From Paenibacillus_D tarimensis_A (GTDB lineage: Bacteria; Bacillota; Bacilli; Paenibacillales; Paenibacillaceae), in the NCBI GenBank assembly GCA_041281825.1, contig CP166298.1:1612001-1676000 (forward strand): 64,000 nucleotides of DNA, given 5' to 3'. Each line of letters begins with the position of its first letter. Position 1 is the first letter of the stretch. Shown piece after piece: positions 27,879-37,188 of this stretch. The translations under genes were made by a program, and so were the position numbers. A model generated the notes under the pieces. It saw nothing but the letters and a program-made list of their open reading frames with translations. It searched no databases and was not told the DNA's origin.

Positions 27879-27975
27879 AGGTAATGTCTCCTGCACCTTT
27901 ATCACCGGAGACACTCGGTCATGCTGTGGGTCATTGACGGCCTTAGACGTTTATCGTCGCTGGTGTGACGTGAGG
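27879..27975 (+). ncRNA. EAR-like antitermination RNA, copy 2
   Basis: This is the same 97-base element as at 11434-11530, with equal length and no gaps. It begins AGGTAATGTCTCCTGCACC and ends GTGTGACGTGAGG. GTCTCC pairs perfectly with GGAGAC here, where copy 1 has a G-U pair, and the GACG/CGTC stem has a different loop. It sits in the leader of the second EPS operon. The rest of the 27378-28104 gap is AT-rich leader and promoter sequence. Confidence 0.7.
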
Positions 27976-27992
27976 ATGGGTTGAATGCCCAA

Positions 27993-28052
27993 GTTAAAAG
28001 TTTGAGATATACTTTCTTGCATTCGCAAGAAGGTATACCTCGCACTTTTAAC
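27993..28052 (+). other. Large hairpin between EAR copy 2 and galU
   Basis: An outer stem GTTAAAAGT/ACTTTTAAC (27993-28001 with 28044-28052) encloses a 13-bp stem, TATACTTTCTTGC with GCAAGAAGGTATA, around an ATTC loop. No T tract follows. Placed just after the EAR-like RNA, it could be a pause, attenuation or processing site. Confidence 0.65.
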
Positions 28053-28104
28053 TCCCAAGAATATTCATCATTACAGAAAAAATAATAGGATAGGGTGATG
28101 AAGA

Positions 28105-29007
28105 ATGAAAACAGTGAAGAAAGCGATTATTCCTGCAGCCGGATTGGGTACCCGATTTTTGCCGGCGACGAAGGCCATGCCGAAGGAGATGCTCCCGATC
28201 GTGGACAAGCCGACAATCCAATACATTGTGGAAGAGGCTGTGGACTCTGGAATCGAAGACATTATAATCGTTACGGGGAAAGGAAAACGAGCGATTGAAG
28301 ATCACTTCGACATCGCTTTCGAGCTGGAGCAGACATTAGAGAAGAAAGGGAAGCTTGACGTTCTTCAAGAAGTCCGTCGCTCATCCAATGTAGAAATTCA
28401 TTATATACGCCAGAAAGAGGCCAGGGGTCTTGGACATGCCGTATGGTGCGCCCGCAATTTTATAGGCAATGAACCGTTCGCAGTATTGCTCGGTGACGAT
28501 ATCGTTCAAGGCGATGTTCCATGTACCAAGCAATTAATCCAGCAGTATGAAATGACCGGAAAGTCAGTTATTGGTGTTCAAACCGTTGGAATCGACCAAA
28601 CCGACAGGTATGGAATCGTTGATCCGAAGGATAGTCTCGGGCGGCTTTATGAGGTGAATAAATTTGTTGAGAAGCCTCGTAGAGGACAAGCCCCTTCCAA
28701 TCTGGCAATTATGGGCAGATATGTGCTGACTCCGGAAATCTTCGAATATCTGGACCGGCATGAGGTTGGAGCCGGAGGGGAGATTCAATTGACGGATGCG
28801 ATCCAAATGCTCAATATGGCGCAAGGGGTTTTCGCTTATGACTTTGAAGGCGCCCGTTATGACGTCGGGGAGAAACTGGGCTTCATCATAACCTCACTCG
28901 AATTTGCTTTGCGAAGAAACGATTTGAAACATGCTCTGCTTACGGCTTTGGAAGAGATCGTTGAAAAAGAGCGCATGAATACATTACTGGTGACGAGAGG
29001 TGAATAG
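28105..29007 (+). CDS. galU: UTP-glucose-1-phosphate uridylyltransferase
   Basis: The 300-aa product is a standard member: nucleotide-binding start AIIPAAGLGTRFLPATKAMP, sugar-phosphate block VDKPTIQYIVEEAVDSG, and GDDIVQGDVPC. It makes UDP-glucose, the direct substrate of Ugd (12754) and probably a donor for the priming transferase that follows 3 bases downstream. GGGTGATGAAG precedes the ATG. It is the first gene after the second EAR-like RNA. Confidence 0.96.
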   Translation: MKTVKKAIIPAAGLGTRFLPATKAMPKEMLPIVDKPTIQYIVEEAVDSGIEDIIIVTGKGKRAIEDHFDIAFELEQTLEKKGKLDVLQEVRRSSNVEIHYIRQKEARGLGHAVWCARNFIGNEPFAVLLGDDIVQGDVPCTKQLIQQYEMTGKSVIGVQTVGIDQTDRYGIVDPKDSLGRLYEVNKFVEKPRRGQAPSNLAIMGRYVLTPEIFEYLDRHEVGAGGEIQLTDAIQMLNMAQGVFAYDFEGARYDVGEKLGFIITSLEFALRRNDLKHALLTALEEIVEKERMNTLLVTRGE

Positions 29008-29010
29008 GAG

Positions 29011-29703
29011 ATGACGCCTCCAAGATCTAAGGAATGGGAAGCAATTGCAGGCGGGAGGGACTTTCGTGTACGGGCAGCAATCGAGAAGAGGAGCGATTCT
29101 GCTTATTTGTTAGGCAAGCGTATCCTGGACGTTTCGGCGTCACTCACGGGCCTGATTTTATTGGCTCCGCTTTTTATTTTCCTTGCAATATTAATTAAAG
29201 CAGAGGATCGGCGCGGACCGGTATTTTTCAGTCAAATCAGGATAGGGAAAAATGGAAAGCCGTTCAAAATGTATAAGTTCCGTTCGATGGTGACCAATGC
29301 GGAAGAGCTGCTGAACGAATTGCTGGATAAGAATGAAGTGGGCGGAGCTATGTTCAAAATGAAAGAGGATCCTCGCATTACAAAAGTTGGGAAGTTTATC
29401 CGCAAAACTAGCATTGATGAGCTTCCGCAGCTGTTCAATGTTTTGAAAGGAGATATGTCGCTGGTTGGACCGAGACCGCCACTGCCAAGAGAAGTCGAAC
29501 AATATACCGAGTATGACAAACAACGTTTGCTGGTCACTCCCGGTTGTACGGGATTGTGGCAAGTCAGCGGACGGAACGAGCTCGGCTTTAATGAGATGGT
29601 GGAGCTCGATTTGAATTATATTCGACGCCAAAGCATTCTGTTTGATATTAAGATTATCCTTCTGACTGTTAAAGAGATCCTGTTTCCTAAGAATGCATAC
29701 TGA
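29011..29703 (+). CDS. Undecaprenyl-phosphate sugar phosphotransferase (priming enzyme)
   Basis: The 230-aa product belongs to the bacterial sugar transferase family (PF02397). One membrane segment (ILDVSASLTGLILLAPLFIF) is followed by the catalytic domain with KMYKFRSMV, FIRKTSIDELPQLFNVLKGD, SLVGPRPPLPREVEQY and PGCTGLWQVSGR. It links the first sugar-1-phosphate to the lipid carrier and starts EPS repeat synthesis. The short form without the five-helix N-terminus resembles EpsL/PglC-type enzymes. The first sugar (glucose, galactose or other) is not certain. Confidence 0.93.
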   Translation: MTPPRSKEWEAIAGGRDFRVRAAIEKRSDSAYLLGKRILDVSASLTGLILLAPLFIFLAILIKAEDRRGPVFFSQIRIGKNGKPFKMYKFRSMVTNAEELLNELLDKNEVGGAMFKMKEDPRITKVGKFIRKTSIDELPQLFNVLKGDMSLVGPRPPLPREVEQYTEYDKQRLLVTPGCTGLWQVSGRNELGFNEMVELDLNYIRRQSILFDIKIILLTVKEILFPKNAY

Positions 29704-29798
29704 AATGCTACATGACGATTACCGGTTTAATTTGCAAAATGTAAATTACGGTGAATTTATTAAGGATAGCGGACGAAGCTCGCGTTAAGGAGAGATTT

Positions 29799-30965
29799 AT
29801 GAGCCGAAGTTTAAACATACTATTCGCCAGCCATACCTATATGGGCGGACCTTTCGTCGTCGGATCCCATCATCTTGCCAGGGAAATGTCCCGAATGGGC
29901 CATAAGGTATTCCATTTAAGCACGCCGATTTCCCCATTCCATCTCTTGAAAATCAAAAACGAAAATATGTCCTTAAGATTCAAAAATTGGCTGGCTGGAG
30001 GCGATAAGGTAAATGATGTAGTAAACTACGTGCCTATGTCCCTCGTTCCTTGGGCGATGGCCAAAAAAATCCGCAAAAATCTAGTGCTAAGCACATTGGT
30101 GCCGGGATTAAACCGGAAGATGAATCAATTCGGATTTGACAACCGATTCGATATTACTTTCATTGATCAAATTAGCTTATGCGGTGTAAGTGACCATATT
30201 CAATCGGATGTCACCGTTTATCGTGCTACAGATTTGTATTCAGATATGTTGAACGACTCAGCCCTGAATCAGATTGAACGGCAAATCGCACAAAGGGCAG
30301 ACGGAATTGTCGGAACATCATTGCCGGTTGTCGAACATTTGCGGAAATATGCTCCATCAAAACCGCATTTGCTATTGGAAAATGGAGTGGATTACAACCA
30401 TTTCAGCCAAATAGCTCAAATTCCCGCAGAATTGGAGCCGATCAGAGGCATTAAAGCAATATATGTGGGAGCGATTGATGAACGGATCGATTTGAACGCG
30501 TTCAAGCTGCTTGCCGAAGCCAATCCGAAGTGGAAAGTCATCATAATAGGCCCATGCAGCAAAGAACACGCTGAGCGCTTGAAGGCGGATAACATTATGC
30601 TGTTAGGTTCTAAACGTTATGAGGAAATCCCGTTTTATCTCAATCATTGCGATATCGCCCTGCTCCCTCTAAGCGATCATCCGGCGAATGACGGAAGAAG
30701 CCCGATGAAGCTGTACGAGTATGCGGCTTCCGGTCTGCCGGTGGTCTCCAGAATGACAAGCGAACTGCTTCGGCGGGCGGAACCGTTTATTTTCTTTTAT
30801 AGTGACGCGGAGCAAATTGCGGTAGCGGCACGCAGAGCGGTTGAACAAAAAAAATCTCTTTCCGGGAATATACAATCATCGGCTCTGAATCAGTCATGGA
30901 CAAGTAAAGCACAGCAGTTGATTGATTTCGCGTTAAGACTATCACCCAAATTTTCGGAGAGGTAA
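29799..30965 (+). CDS. Glycosyltransferase, TuaH/GumK-like
   Basis: The product has 388 residues from ATG 29799, with AAGGAG seven bases before it. An upstream in-frame ATG at 29751 has no site. GT-B fold: an N-terminal SHTYMGGPFVVGSHHLARE block and a C-terminal GAIDERIDLNAFKLL plus the donor site DGRSPMKLYEYAASGLPVVS. It resembles TuaH (teichuronic acid) and the glucuronosyltransferase GumK. A role in adding glucuronate is plausible since UDP-glucuronate is made here, but that is inference. Confidence 0.88.
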   Translation: MSRSLNILFASHTYMGGPFVVGSHHLAREMSRMGHKVFHLSTPISPFHLLKIKNENMSLRFKNWLAGGDKVNDVVNYVPMSLVPWAMAKKIRKNLVLSTLVPGLNRKMNQFGFDNRFDITFIDQISLCGVSDHIQSDVTVYRATDLYSDMLNDSALNQIERQIAQRADGIVGTSLPVVEHLRKYAPSKPHLLLENGVDYNHFSQIAQIPAELEPIRGIKAIYVGAIDERIDLNAFKLLAEANPKWKVIIIGPCSKEHAERLKADNIMLLGSKRYEEIPFYLNHCDIALLPLSDHPANDGRSPMKLYEYAASGLPVVSRMTSELLRRAEPFIFFYSDAEQIAVAARRAVEQKKSLSGNIQSSALNQSWTSKAQQLIDFALRLSPKFSER

Positions 30966-30968
30966 ACG

Positions 30969-32072
30969 ATGAATAAAGTATTTATTAATGGCAGATTTCT
31001 TTCCCAAAGTATTACGGGAGTTCAACGGGTCGCTTATGAAGTGATCAAATCTCTTGATGATATGATTGAGACTAATGAAATCGACCGGCGTGCATTTGAA
31101 TTTATACTGCTTTTCCCGCCAAACGCCAAAGTTGAAATACAATTAAAACATATACAGGTGAAGAAGGTCGGGTTTCTGAAGGGGCATTTGTGGGAGCAGC
31201 TGCAATTACCCCTTTACACCGGTGGCAGCCTTCTTATCAACTTGTGCGGTCCTGCGCCAATTATGAAATTGAATAAGATCGTCATCATCCACGACGCTTC
31301 AGTGTTTGCCAATCAGCATAATTTTTCATGGACGTTTCGTAATTGGTATAAGCTGATGTACAGATCGTTCGGAATATTATCCCGCAGGATCGTAACAGTC
31401 TCTCATTTTTCGAAATCGGAGATTGTAAAGTATTGCAAGATTAATCCTGAGAAAATAAGCGTTCACCATTTGGGTGTAGATCATTTTCTTAGGGTGAGAG
31501 CCGACTACGAATTGATTAAAGAGAAAATAAAAGATAAGAAGTATATTTTGGCCGTAAGCAGCAAAAGTCCGAATAAAAACTTTGAGGGCATCATAAAGGC
31601 GGTTCGCCTGCTGCAGCGAGACGATATCGAATGCGTCATTGCCGGCGGCAACAACACACGGGTATTTACGAGTCATGATGGCCTGGACAGCGCTGAGCAT
31701 TCCATGAATGTACGGTATCTGGGATATGTGAGCGACGAGGAATTGATCAGCCTGTACAAACACGCAGAGTGCTTTGTTTATCCTTCCTTTTATGAGGGTT
31801 TCGGATTACCGCCGGTCGAAGCCATGGCGGCCGGTTGTCCTGTCGTTGTGTCAAATGCAAGCTCCTTGCCTGAAGTGTGCGGAAAATCGGCCGTTTACTG
31901 TGACCCTTATAATGAAAAAGATATCGCCGACAAAATCGGGCTGTTGATTGACGACGAGAAATACCGGCAACATCTCATCGAATCCGGCCGAAACCGGGCG
32001 GAATGTTTCCAATGGATTCAGTGCGCAAGAGGGCTTTTTAACGACATCTCAAGGACTTTCAAGGTTACATAA
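30969..32072 (+). CDS. Family 4 glycosyltransferase
   Basis: The 367-aa product begins three bases after the previous stop, with GGAGAGG upstream. It has the GT4 pattern: N-terminal SITGVQRVAYEV acceptor loop and C-terminal YPSFYEGFGLPPVEAMAAG with the E-x7-E donor motif, then SNASSLPEV. It is similar in outline to mannosyltransferases of the WbdA/MtfB type. The sugar is unproven. Confidence 0.92.
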   Translation: MNKVFINGRFLSQSITGVQRVAYEVIKSLDDMIETNEIDRRAFEFILLFPPNAKVEIQLKHIQVKKVGFLKGHLWEQLQLPLYTGGSLLINLCGPAPIMKLNKIVIIHDASVFANQHNFSWTFRNWYKLMYRSFGILSRRIVTVSHFSKSEIVKYCKINPEKISVHHLGVDHFLRVRADYELIKEKIKDKKYILAVSSKSPNKNFEGIIKAVRLLQRDDIECVIAGGNNTRVFTSHDGLDSAEHSMNVRYLGYVSDEELISLYKHAECFVYPSFYEGFGLPPVEAMAAGCPVVVSNASSLPEVCGKSAVYCDPYNEKDIADKIGLLIDDEKYRQHLIESGRNRAECFQWIQCARGLFNDISRTFKVT

Positions 32073-32086
32073 GAAGGAGGGCCATC

Positions 32087-33415
32087 GTGCTTCATACCGA
32101 AGAGATCATAAACCGGTACTTTTACATATGGGCTATCGTGCTGCCGATCACCTCCTTTGTACTGTTTCCTTCCATCCCCGGAACAGCCCCGGGGCTGCTC
32201 TTGGCGCTATTTTCTGTACCGCTAATCTTCCTGCTTGCGCTCAAGGATCGCAGTACCAGAGAACTGAACGTGTTTCTCGGCGATGTGTTCCTCTTTCTTA
32301 TTATTTTCACCGGTATTAACGCAATAGCGCAGTATGCTTTGATTCTTGGAATGGATCATGGGTATGTGATTGATTTCAGCAGAGCTGTTATGGTCAGTAC
32401 TTATGACAGTTATGATCTCAGAACAAGCATGTTTACTCAATCGATTTACTTTATCGCAGCCTTCGTCACATTTTTGTTTGTCAAGACCTTCTATCGAGTC
32501 TCGTGGGATCGTTATCTTCTGATTGGTGCGGTGATCCTCGGTTCTTACGGGATCTATGAATTTATTTACTTTCTGATCTTTCATTCCAATGGCGATTTTA
32601 TATCCAACCGGATGTTTTTCTACGAAAGGCCGGGTGAAATAAAAGCAAAAACGGGCAGTTTTTTTCAAACCGCAACGATCGCGGGTCAAAAAATAATGCG
32701 TCTGAAAAGCTTGACGGGCGAACCCAGCATGTATGCATATACGATCCTTCCGTTATGGATTTATGCCGTACATCTTAAAAAGAAATTCGTACACTTTTTT
32801 TTATTAATTACACTCTTTCTTTCAACTTCAACTACAGCCTTTCTCGGAATTGCCATTTATTTGCTCGTGCGTTTTTTGTTTTTAAGACAAAGGGACTGGT
32901 ACACCTACAGTTTTGTGCTGGTTTTTGTACTCATTATTATAGTGAACTGGGAAATGGCTTCCAATCTCTATGATTTTGTGTTCGGGGATAAACTGGAAAC
33001 GAGATCGGGAGTAGTCCGACAAAGGCATTTTGAAAATCACATCGCATTTTTCGCCGATTTGCCTCTCATTCATCAATTATTCGGAGTGGGCTTCGGTTAT
33101 ATCAGAGCGACGAATTTGTTTATTACCTTTATCTGTAATGTTGGTATCGTAGGATTTACTTTATATGTAGTCCTGTTTTTAGTCCCGATCATTCGATTGT
33201 CAAACACAAACCGCAATATTGGACTGAAATGCTCTCTGATCGTCATATTGACGACCGGCCTGATTTCCGTTCCTGAATTCGCTTATTTACCGATGTGGGT
33301 GATGCTTGGAATCGCCTATCATGCATTGGCCTTGCAAAGGAGAGAAGCACGGGTGAAAGATTACGAGCCGGTGCAGGCAAAACAGGCTGTACACGCGCTT
33401 GAACAACCACTATAA
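32087..33415 (+). CDS. Wzy-like EPS polymerase
   Basis: The 442-aa product starts at a GTG after AAGGAGG. It has ten or more hydrophobic segments and a long external loop around residues 165-215 (FYERPGEIKAKTGSF). The O-antigen ligase/polymerase-like region is LTGEPSMYAYTILPLWIYA, with HQLFGVGFGYIRATN near the C-terminus. Such proteins polymerise lipid-linked repeat units at the outer face of the membrane. Sequence conservation in this class is low, so the call leans on topology and context (next to Wzx and glycosyltransferases). Confidence 0.82.
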   Translation: MLHTEEIINRYFYIWAIVLPITSFVLFPSIPGTAPGLLLALFSVPLIFLLALKDRSTRELNVFLGDVFLFLIIFTGINAIAQYALILGMDHGYVIDFSRAVMVSTYDSYDLRTSMFTQSIYFIAAFVTFLFVKTFYRVSWDRYLLIGAVILGSYGIYEFIYFLIFHSNGDFISNRMFFYERPGEIKAKTGSFFQTATIAGQKIMRLKSLTGEPSMYAYTILPLWIYAVHLKKKFVHFFLLITLFLSTSTTAFLGIAIYLLVRFLFLRQRDWYTYSFVLVFVLIIIVNWEMASNLYDFVFGDKLETRSGVVRQRHFENHIAFFADLPLIHQLFGVGFGYIRATNLFITFICNVGIVGFTLYVVLFLVPIIRLSNTNRNIGLKCSLIVILTTGLISVPEFAYLPMWVMLGIAYHALALQRREARVKDYEPVQAKQAVHALEQPL

Positions 33416-33440
33416 ATACGTTGTAAATAGGGTGGATGAC

Positions 33441-34802
33441 TTGCACATACTGGGAAAAATAAAACATCTTATCAAGAGCAAAAAAAAAGATAAAAATATC
33501 TATGCCAATATCGGCTGGCTGCTATTTGAGAAGTTGTTCAAAATGGTGCTCAGCTTCTTTATCTTTGCCCTTATTGCAAGATATTTGGGTCCGGAAGAGT
33601 TTGGAATTTTTAATTATGCAATCGCGTTCGTTTTTATTTTATCATCGCTCATTGATCTTGGGTTGTCCGGACTAGTCGTTAAAGAGCTTGTTGAAAAGAA
33701 AGACGAGACGGAAAAGATCATCGGTACTACGCTTACCCTGAAATGGATTGCTAGTGTTATTGGCTTCATCACATTGGCTGTTCTGTTGCTATTTATGGAG
33801 TCAAGGGAAATTATGTTAGTCACCCTGTTAGTCGGTATATCCATCCTGCTCAAACCGTTGGAAGTCATAGACATTTACAATCAGGCGAATGTCATTTCCA
33901 AGTATACGGTAATTGCAAGAAACAGCTCATTAGCAGTGGTCTCCATTGTTCAGCTCTGCTTTATTCTGATGAATTATTCGCTTCATTATTTTGCCGCTGC
34001 ACAAACACTTGAAATCTTATTGTCGGTCGTATTCTTACTCATCTTCTACAAGAAAAGAAACCAAACATTGAAATGGAGGTTTGATATTAAACTTGGACTT
34101 AACTTGCTCAAGCGGTCATGGCCGCTCATCTTTTCAGGCATTGCGGCAGTTTTGTACCTTAAAGTAGACCAATTGATGATTCGGAACATGGTCGGAGCAA
34201 GTGAACTAGGCATATATTCCGTCGCGGCCCGGGTATCGGAAGTCTGGTATTTTATCCCTACTGCAGTTGCTGCTTCGTTTTTTCCGCAATTAGTTAAGAT
34301 GAAGGAAGATAAAGTCCAGTATAATAACAAGCTTCAAGCGATTTACAATAATCTGTTTCTAAGTGCATTCATTCTGGCTGTAGGAATTACGTTAACGTCA
34401 CCTTTTATCATAAGAGTATTATTTGGCCATGAATATGCAGGTGCTTCAATAATTCTTACGATTCACATATGGGCTTCGGTATTTGTTTTTATGCGGTCGT
34501 TGCTGAGTAAGTGGCTAATTAATGAAGAATTGCTTATTTTCTCGCTTGTCAGTCACGGACTTGGGGTTGTGGCTAATATCGGGCTCAATCTCATATTAAT
34601 ACCTTCTTATGGCGGGATCGGAGCAGCAATTGCCACTGTTTTTGCTTATTCATCCTCAACGTACTTGTTCTGCTTCCTCTCGAAGAGGACGATGTCAGCC
34701 GGTGTGATGATGTCAAAAGCGATGTTATCACCGATTGCAATATTTTTAGCGTTATTCAAAAAGCGGAGAGACTTTGAGCGGAGCTCAAAGATCCCTATGT
34801 GA
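33441..34802 (+). CDS. Wzx-type lipid-linked oligosaccharide flippase
   Basis: This polytopic membrane protein has about 12-14 segments and belongs to the polysaccharide biosynthesis/MATE-like superfamily: LARYLGPEEFGIFNYAIAF-type start, KVDQLMIRNMVGASELGIYS and GGIGAAIATVFAYSSST. The TTG at 33441 follows GGGTGG. A TTG at 33399, which overlaps the polymerase gene, is an alternative. It flips the finished repeat unit across the membrane. The last ~10 residues (ERSSKIPM) are encoded by a hairpin repeat element also found at 41883-41999, so the native C-terminus may have been replaced. Confidence 0.9.
   Translation: MHILGKIKHLIKSKKKDKNIYANIGWLLFEKLFKMVLSFFIFALIARYLGPEEFGIFNYAIAFVFILSSLIDLGLSGLVVKELVEKKDETEKIIGTTLTLKWIASVIGFITLAVLLLFMESREIMLVTLLVGISILLKPLEVIDIYNQANVISKYTVIARNSSLAVVSIVQLCFILMNYSLHYFAAAQTLEILLSVVFLLIFYKKRNQTLKWRFDIKLGLNLLKRSWPLIFSGIAAVLYLKVDQLMIRNMVGASELGIYSVAARVSEVWYFIPTAVAASFFPQLVKMKEDKVQYNNKLQAIYNNLFLSAFILAVGITLTSPFIIRVLFGHEYAGASIILTIHIWASVFVFMRSLLSKWLINEELLIFSLVSHGLGVVANIGLNLILIPSYGGIGAAIATVFAYSSSTYLFCFLSKRTMSAGVMMSKAMLSPIAIFLALFKKRRDFERSSKIPM
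34767..34800 (+). repeat. Hairpin repeat at the 3' end of wzx
   Basis: AGAGACTTTGAGC-GGA-GCTCAAAGATCCCTATG matches the repeat at 41883-41999 except that the three-base loop is GGA instead of TCC. The stem CTTTGAGC/GCTCAAAG is perfect. It overlaps the end of the flippase reading frame. Confidence 0.75.
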
Positions 34803-34815
34803 GGAGGACGAAAAG

Positions 34816-35913
34816 TTGAGAGCTCAGGTTAAAACGACATTGTTAAAAATCATAACCGACGAGCAATTGGATTCGATTATGGTTAATGTCGAACAATTGC
34901 AATTAAAGATGAGATATTTATTAGCACTGACCTTCTCAAAGAGTAAACTGTTGACTTCAATCTACTATGTATTTTCCGGTGAGTTTAAGAGGGAACAGTA
35001 TGCCGTTATTCATGGGAAAGTGATCCATTTAAGCGATCTTCTTAAGAAAAGAAATAATGATTACTTGCTGAGAAGAAATACGCACCGGATCGAAAAAGGG
35101 CTGCTCATGAGACCGAGAAGAGCCGTATTCGGTACCCGCTTTATATCTGAAACAATGAACAGCTTTGTTTACCTGATCGAACAAAACAAGAATACAATTT
35201 GCAATTCACAGCTGAAGTGGTCTCATGATGTCCTATCCGAGTATTTTGAGGTAACAGGAGATCACCCGATCATCAATCAGGAGAGGGAGCGTTTTAAACG
35301 TTTAGACATAAAACACATTCTAAATCCGGGTGAGAAATATATTCCATATAAGCGGGATTTGTCAAAACAAAATGTAATTACTTTAGAACAACTGAAAGAA
35401 TTATCGTTAATCAGACGTTCCGTCCGATGGTTCACAAATGCCGTCGTACCCAGGGAGCTTATCGATAAAGCGCTGGAGGTGGCCACCTTGGCACCAAGCG
35501 CTTGCAACAGGCAACCGTTCCGATTTCAAATATTCGATGATCCGAATATCGTAAGGAAGCTGGCAAAAATCCCCTCCGGAACAGCCGGTTTCCACCAAAA
35601 CATACCGACGTTAGTGGCCGTGATCGGTGATTTAACCGCTTATCCCTATGAAAGGGACAGGCACTTAATCTATATCGACGCTTCGTTAGCTGTCATGCCT
35701 TTCTTATACGCATTGGAGGTTCAAGGATTAAGTTCATGTCCTTTGAACTGGCCGGATATTGAGGAGAAGGAACGGAAACTGGAACAAATCATTAGAACGA
35801 AAAAACATGAACGTGTCATCATGTTTATTGCTGTCGGATTCCCGGATGAGAATGCAGAGGTTGCCTATTCCAGGAAGAAGGATCTCGCCCAACTAAGAAG
35901 TTATAACCTATAA
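34816..35913 (+). CDS. Nitroreductase-like EPS-associated protein
   Basis: The product has 365 residues from TTG 34816, with GAGGAGG eight bases before it. The C-terminal ~190 residues are a nitroreductase fold (PF00881): IRRSVRWFTNAVVPRELIDK, LAPSACNRQPFRFQIFDD and the C-terminal CPLNWPDIEEKERKL. The N-terminal ~170 residues are charged, largely helical and unassigned (NTHRIEKGLLMRPRRAVFG). The family binds FMN, but the role in polysaccharide clusters is not established. It stands directly before a pyruvyl transferase gene, so a link to ketal or other decoration is possible. Confidence 0.85.
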   Translation: MRAQVKTTLLKIITDEQLDSIMVNVEQLQLKMRYLLALTFSKSKLLTSIYYVFSGEFKREQYAVIHGKVIHLSDLLKKRNNDYLLRRNTHRIEKGLLMRPRRAVFGTRFISETMNSFVYLIEQNKNTICNSQLKWSHDVLSEYFEVTGDHPIINQERERFKRLDIKHILNPGEKYIPYKRDLSKQNVITLEQLKELSLIRRSVRWFTNAVVPRELIDKALEVATLAPSACNRQPFRFQIFDDPNIVRKLAKIPSGTAGFHQNIPTLVAVIGDLTAYPYERDRHLIYIDASLAVMPFLYALEVQGLSSCPLNWPDIEEKERKLEQIIRTKKHERVIMFIAVGFPDENAEVAYSRKKDLAQLRSYNL

Positions 35914-35949
35914 TTTATAATTTATCGATCGAGGAAGAGGGAACCAGAA

Positions 35950-37161
35950 ATGAAACAATATGTTGTTATTGTTGGCGGAGAGTTGTTCAATAAAGGTGCG
36001 CAGGCATTGACTTTCACTGTAGTCGACAAGGTCAAGGAGCGTTATCCGGGTGTAAAAATTGTACTGTTGTCTAGTATGGATTACAGAAGACCGGAGGGGG
36101 AGAAGAGAAAGTACGCTTTTGAAATTCTGCCGTTTCCTTTGGATCTCAAATCGGATTTGCTTGGTGGCATCTACAAATCTTACGATGTTCTAAGTGCGGT
36201 CTTAAATAAGCGGAAAGCAAATAGGGATATTCGAAATAAGGTGACTGCGATTTTGAGTAATTGCCGCGCTTTGATTGATATCAGCGGCTATGCGCTCTCC
36301 TCTCAAAGAGGGAAATTTAACAGCCTGCAATATCTGTTGAATTTGAAAATCGCAAGAAAATACCGGATTCCGGTGTATTTATTCCCACAGTCTTACGGTC
36401 CTTTTGAATATGGGTACCTGGGCAATCTCATCTTCCATCAGCAGATTAAAAAAGAACTGAGCAGTGTGAAAGAAATTTATGCCAGGGAACAGGATGGGCT
36501 GCACAACTTACAGCGGCTGAATTTGAACAATGTGAAACGAAGCTTCGATATTGTACTACAAAATAATAAGCCTTATAATCTGTCGAATATTTTTATTCGA
36601 GAGCAGTTTGCAGGAAAGCATCCCGAGATTTTGCCCGAAGCCGTAGGCATTATTCCGAACGTGAAAATTATGAAACACGGGAATGAAGAGGCGCTGTATA
36701 AATTGTATGAAGGATTAGTCGATCATTTGCTTAAGAATAATAAAAATATTTACTTTTTAAGACATTCTTACGAAGACAATAAAGTCATTCAGGCGATGAG
36801 AGAAAAATATCCGAATGAGCGGCAAATCTTCTACCTGGATCATGATTACAGCTGCATTGAAATCGATGAAATGATTAAAAAATTCGACTTTATTATCGGT
36901 TCGAGGTACCACTCCATTGTACATGCGTTCAAAAATTATGTGCCTGCACTTGTTCTTGGTTGGGCGGTGAAATACGATGAATTGCTTCAGGCTTTCGGCC
37001 AAACGGATTATTGCTTTGATGTGAGAAAGCAAATCAAAACGGAGGAAGCCATTTCAAAGATCGATACACTGCTTACAAGGCATAAGCAGGAGAGCGAAAC
37101 GATCAAAAAGAATTATGCGAAAATTACCGAGAACAATATTTTTGATAAGCTTATCATTTAG
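35950..37161 (+). CDS. Polysaccharide pyruvyl transferase family protein
   Basis: The 403-aa product belongs to PF04230 (WcaK/CsaB/EpsO-like): N-terminal VGGELFNKGAQALTFTVVD, central PVYLFPQSYGPF, and the C-terminal donor block IIGSRYHSIVHAFKNYVPAL. These GT-B enzymes move pyruvate from phosphoenolpyruvate to a sugar as a ketal. Pyruvylation would add negative charge to the EPS beside glucuronate. GAGGAAGAGGG precedes the ATG. Confidence 0.9.
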   Translation: MKQYVVIVGGELFNKGAQALTFTVVDKVKERYPGVKIVLLSSMDYRRPEGEKRKYAFEILPFPLDLKSDLLGGIYKSYDVLSAVLNKRKANRDIRNKVTAILSNCRALIDISGYALSSQRGKFNSLQYLLNLKIARKYRIPVYLFPQSYGPFEYGYLGNLIFHQQIKKELSSVKEIYAREQDGLHNLQRLNLNNVKRSFDIVLQNNKPYNLSNIFIREQFAGKHPEILPEAVGIIPNVKIMKHGNEEALYKLYEGLVDHLLKNNKNIYFLRHSYEDNKVIQAMREKYPNERQIFYLDHDYSCIEIDEMIKKFDFIIGSRYHSIVHAFKNYVPALVLGWAVKYDELLQAFGQTDYCFDVRKQIKTEEAISKIDTLLTRHKQESETIKKNYAKITENNIFDKLII

Positions 37162-37188
37162 AACCTGATCTGAAGAGGAGTGATATTA

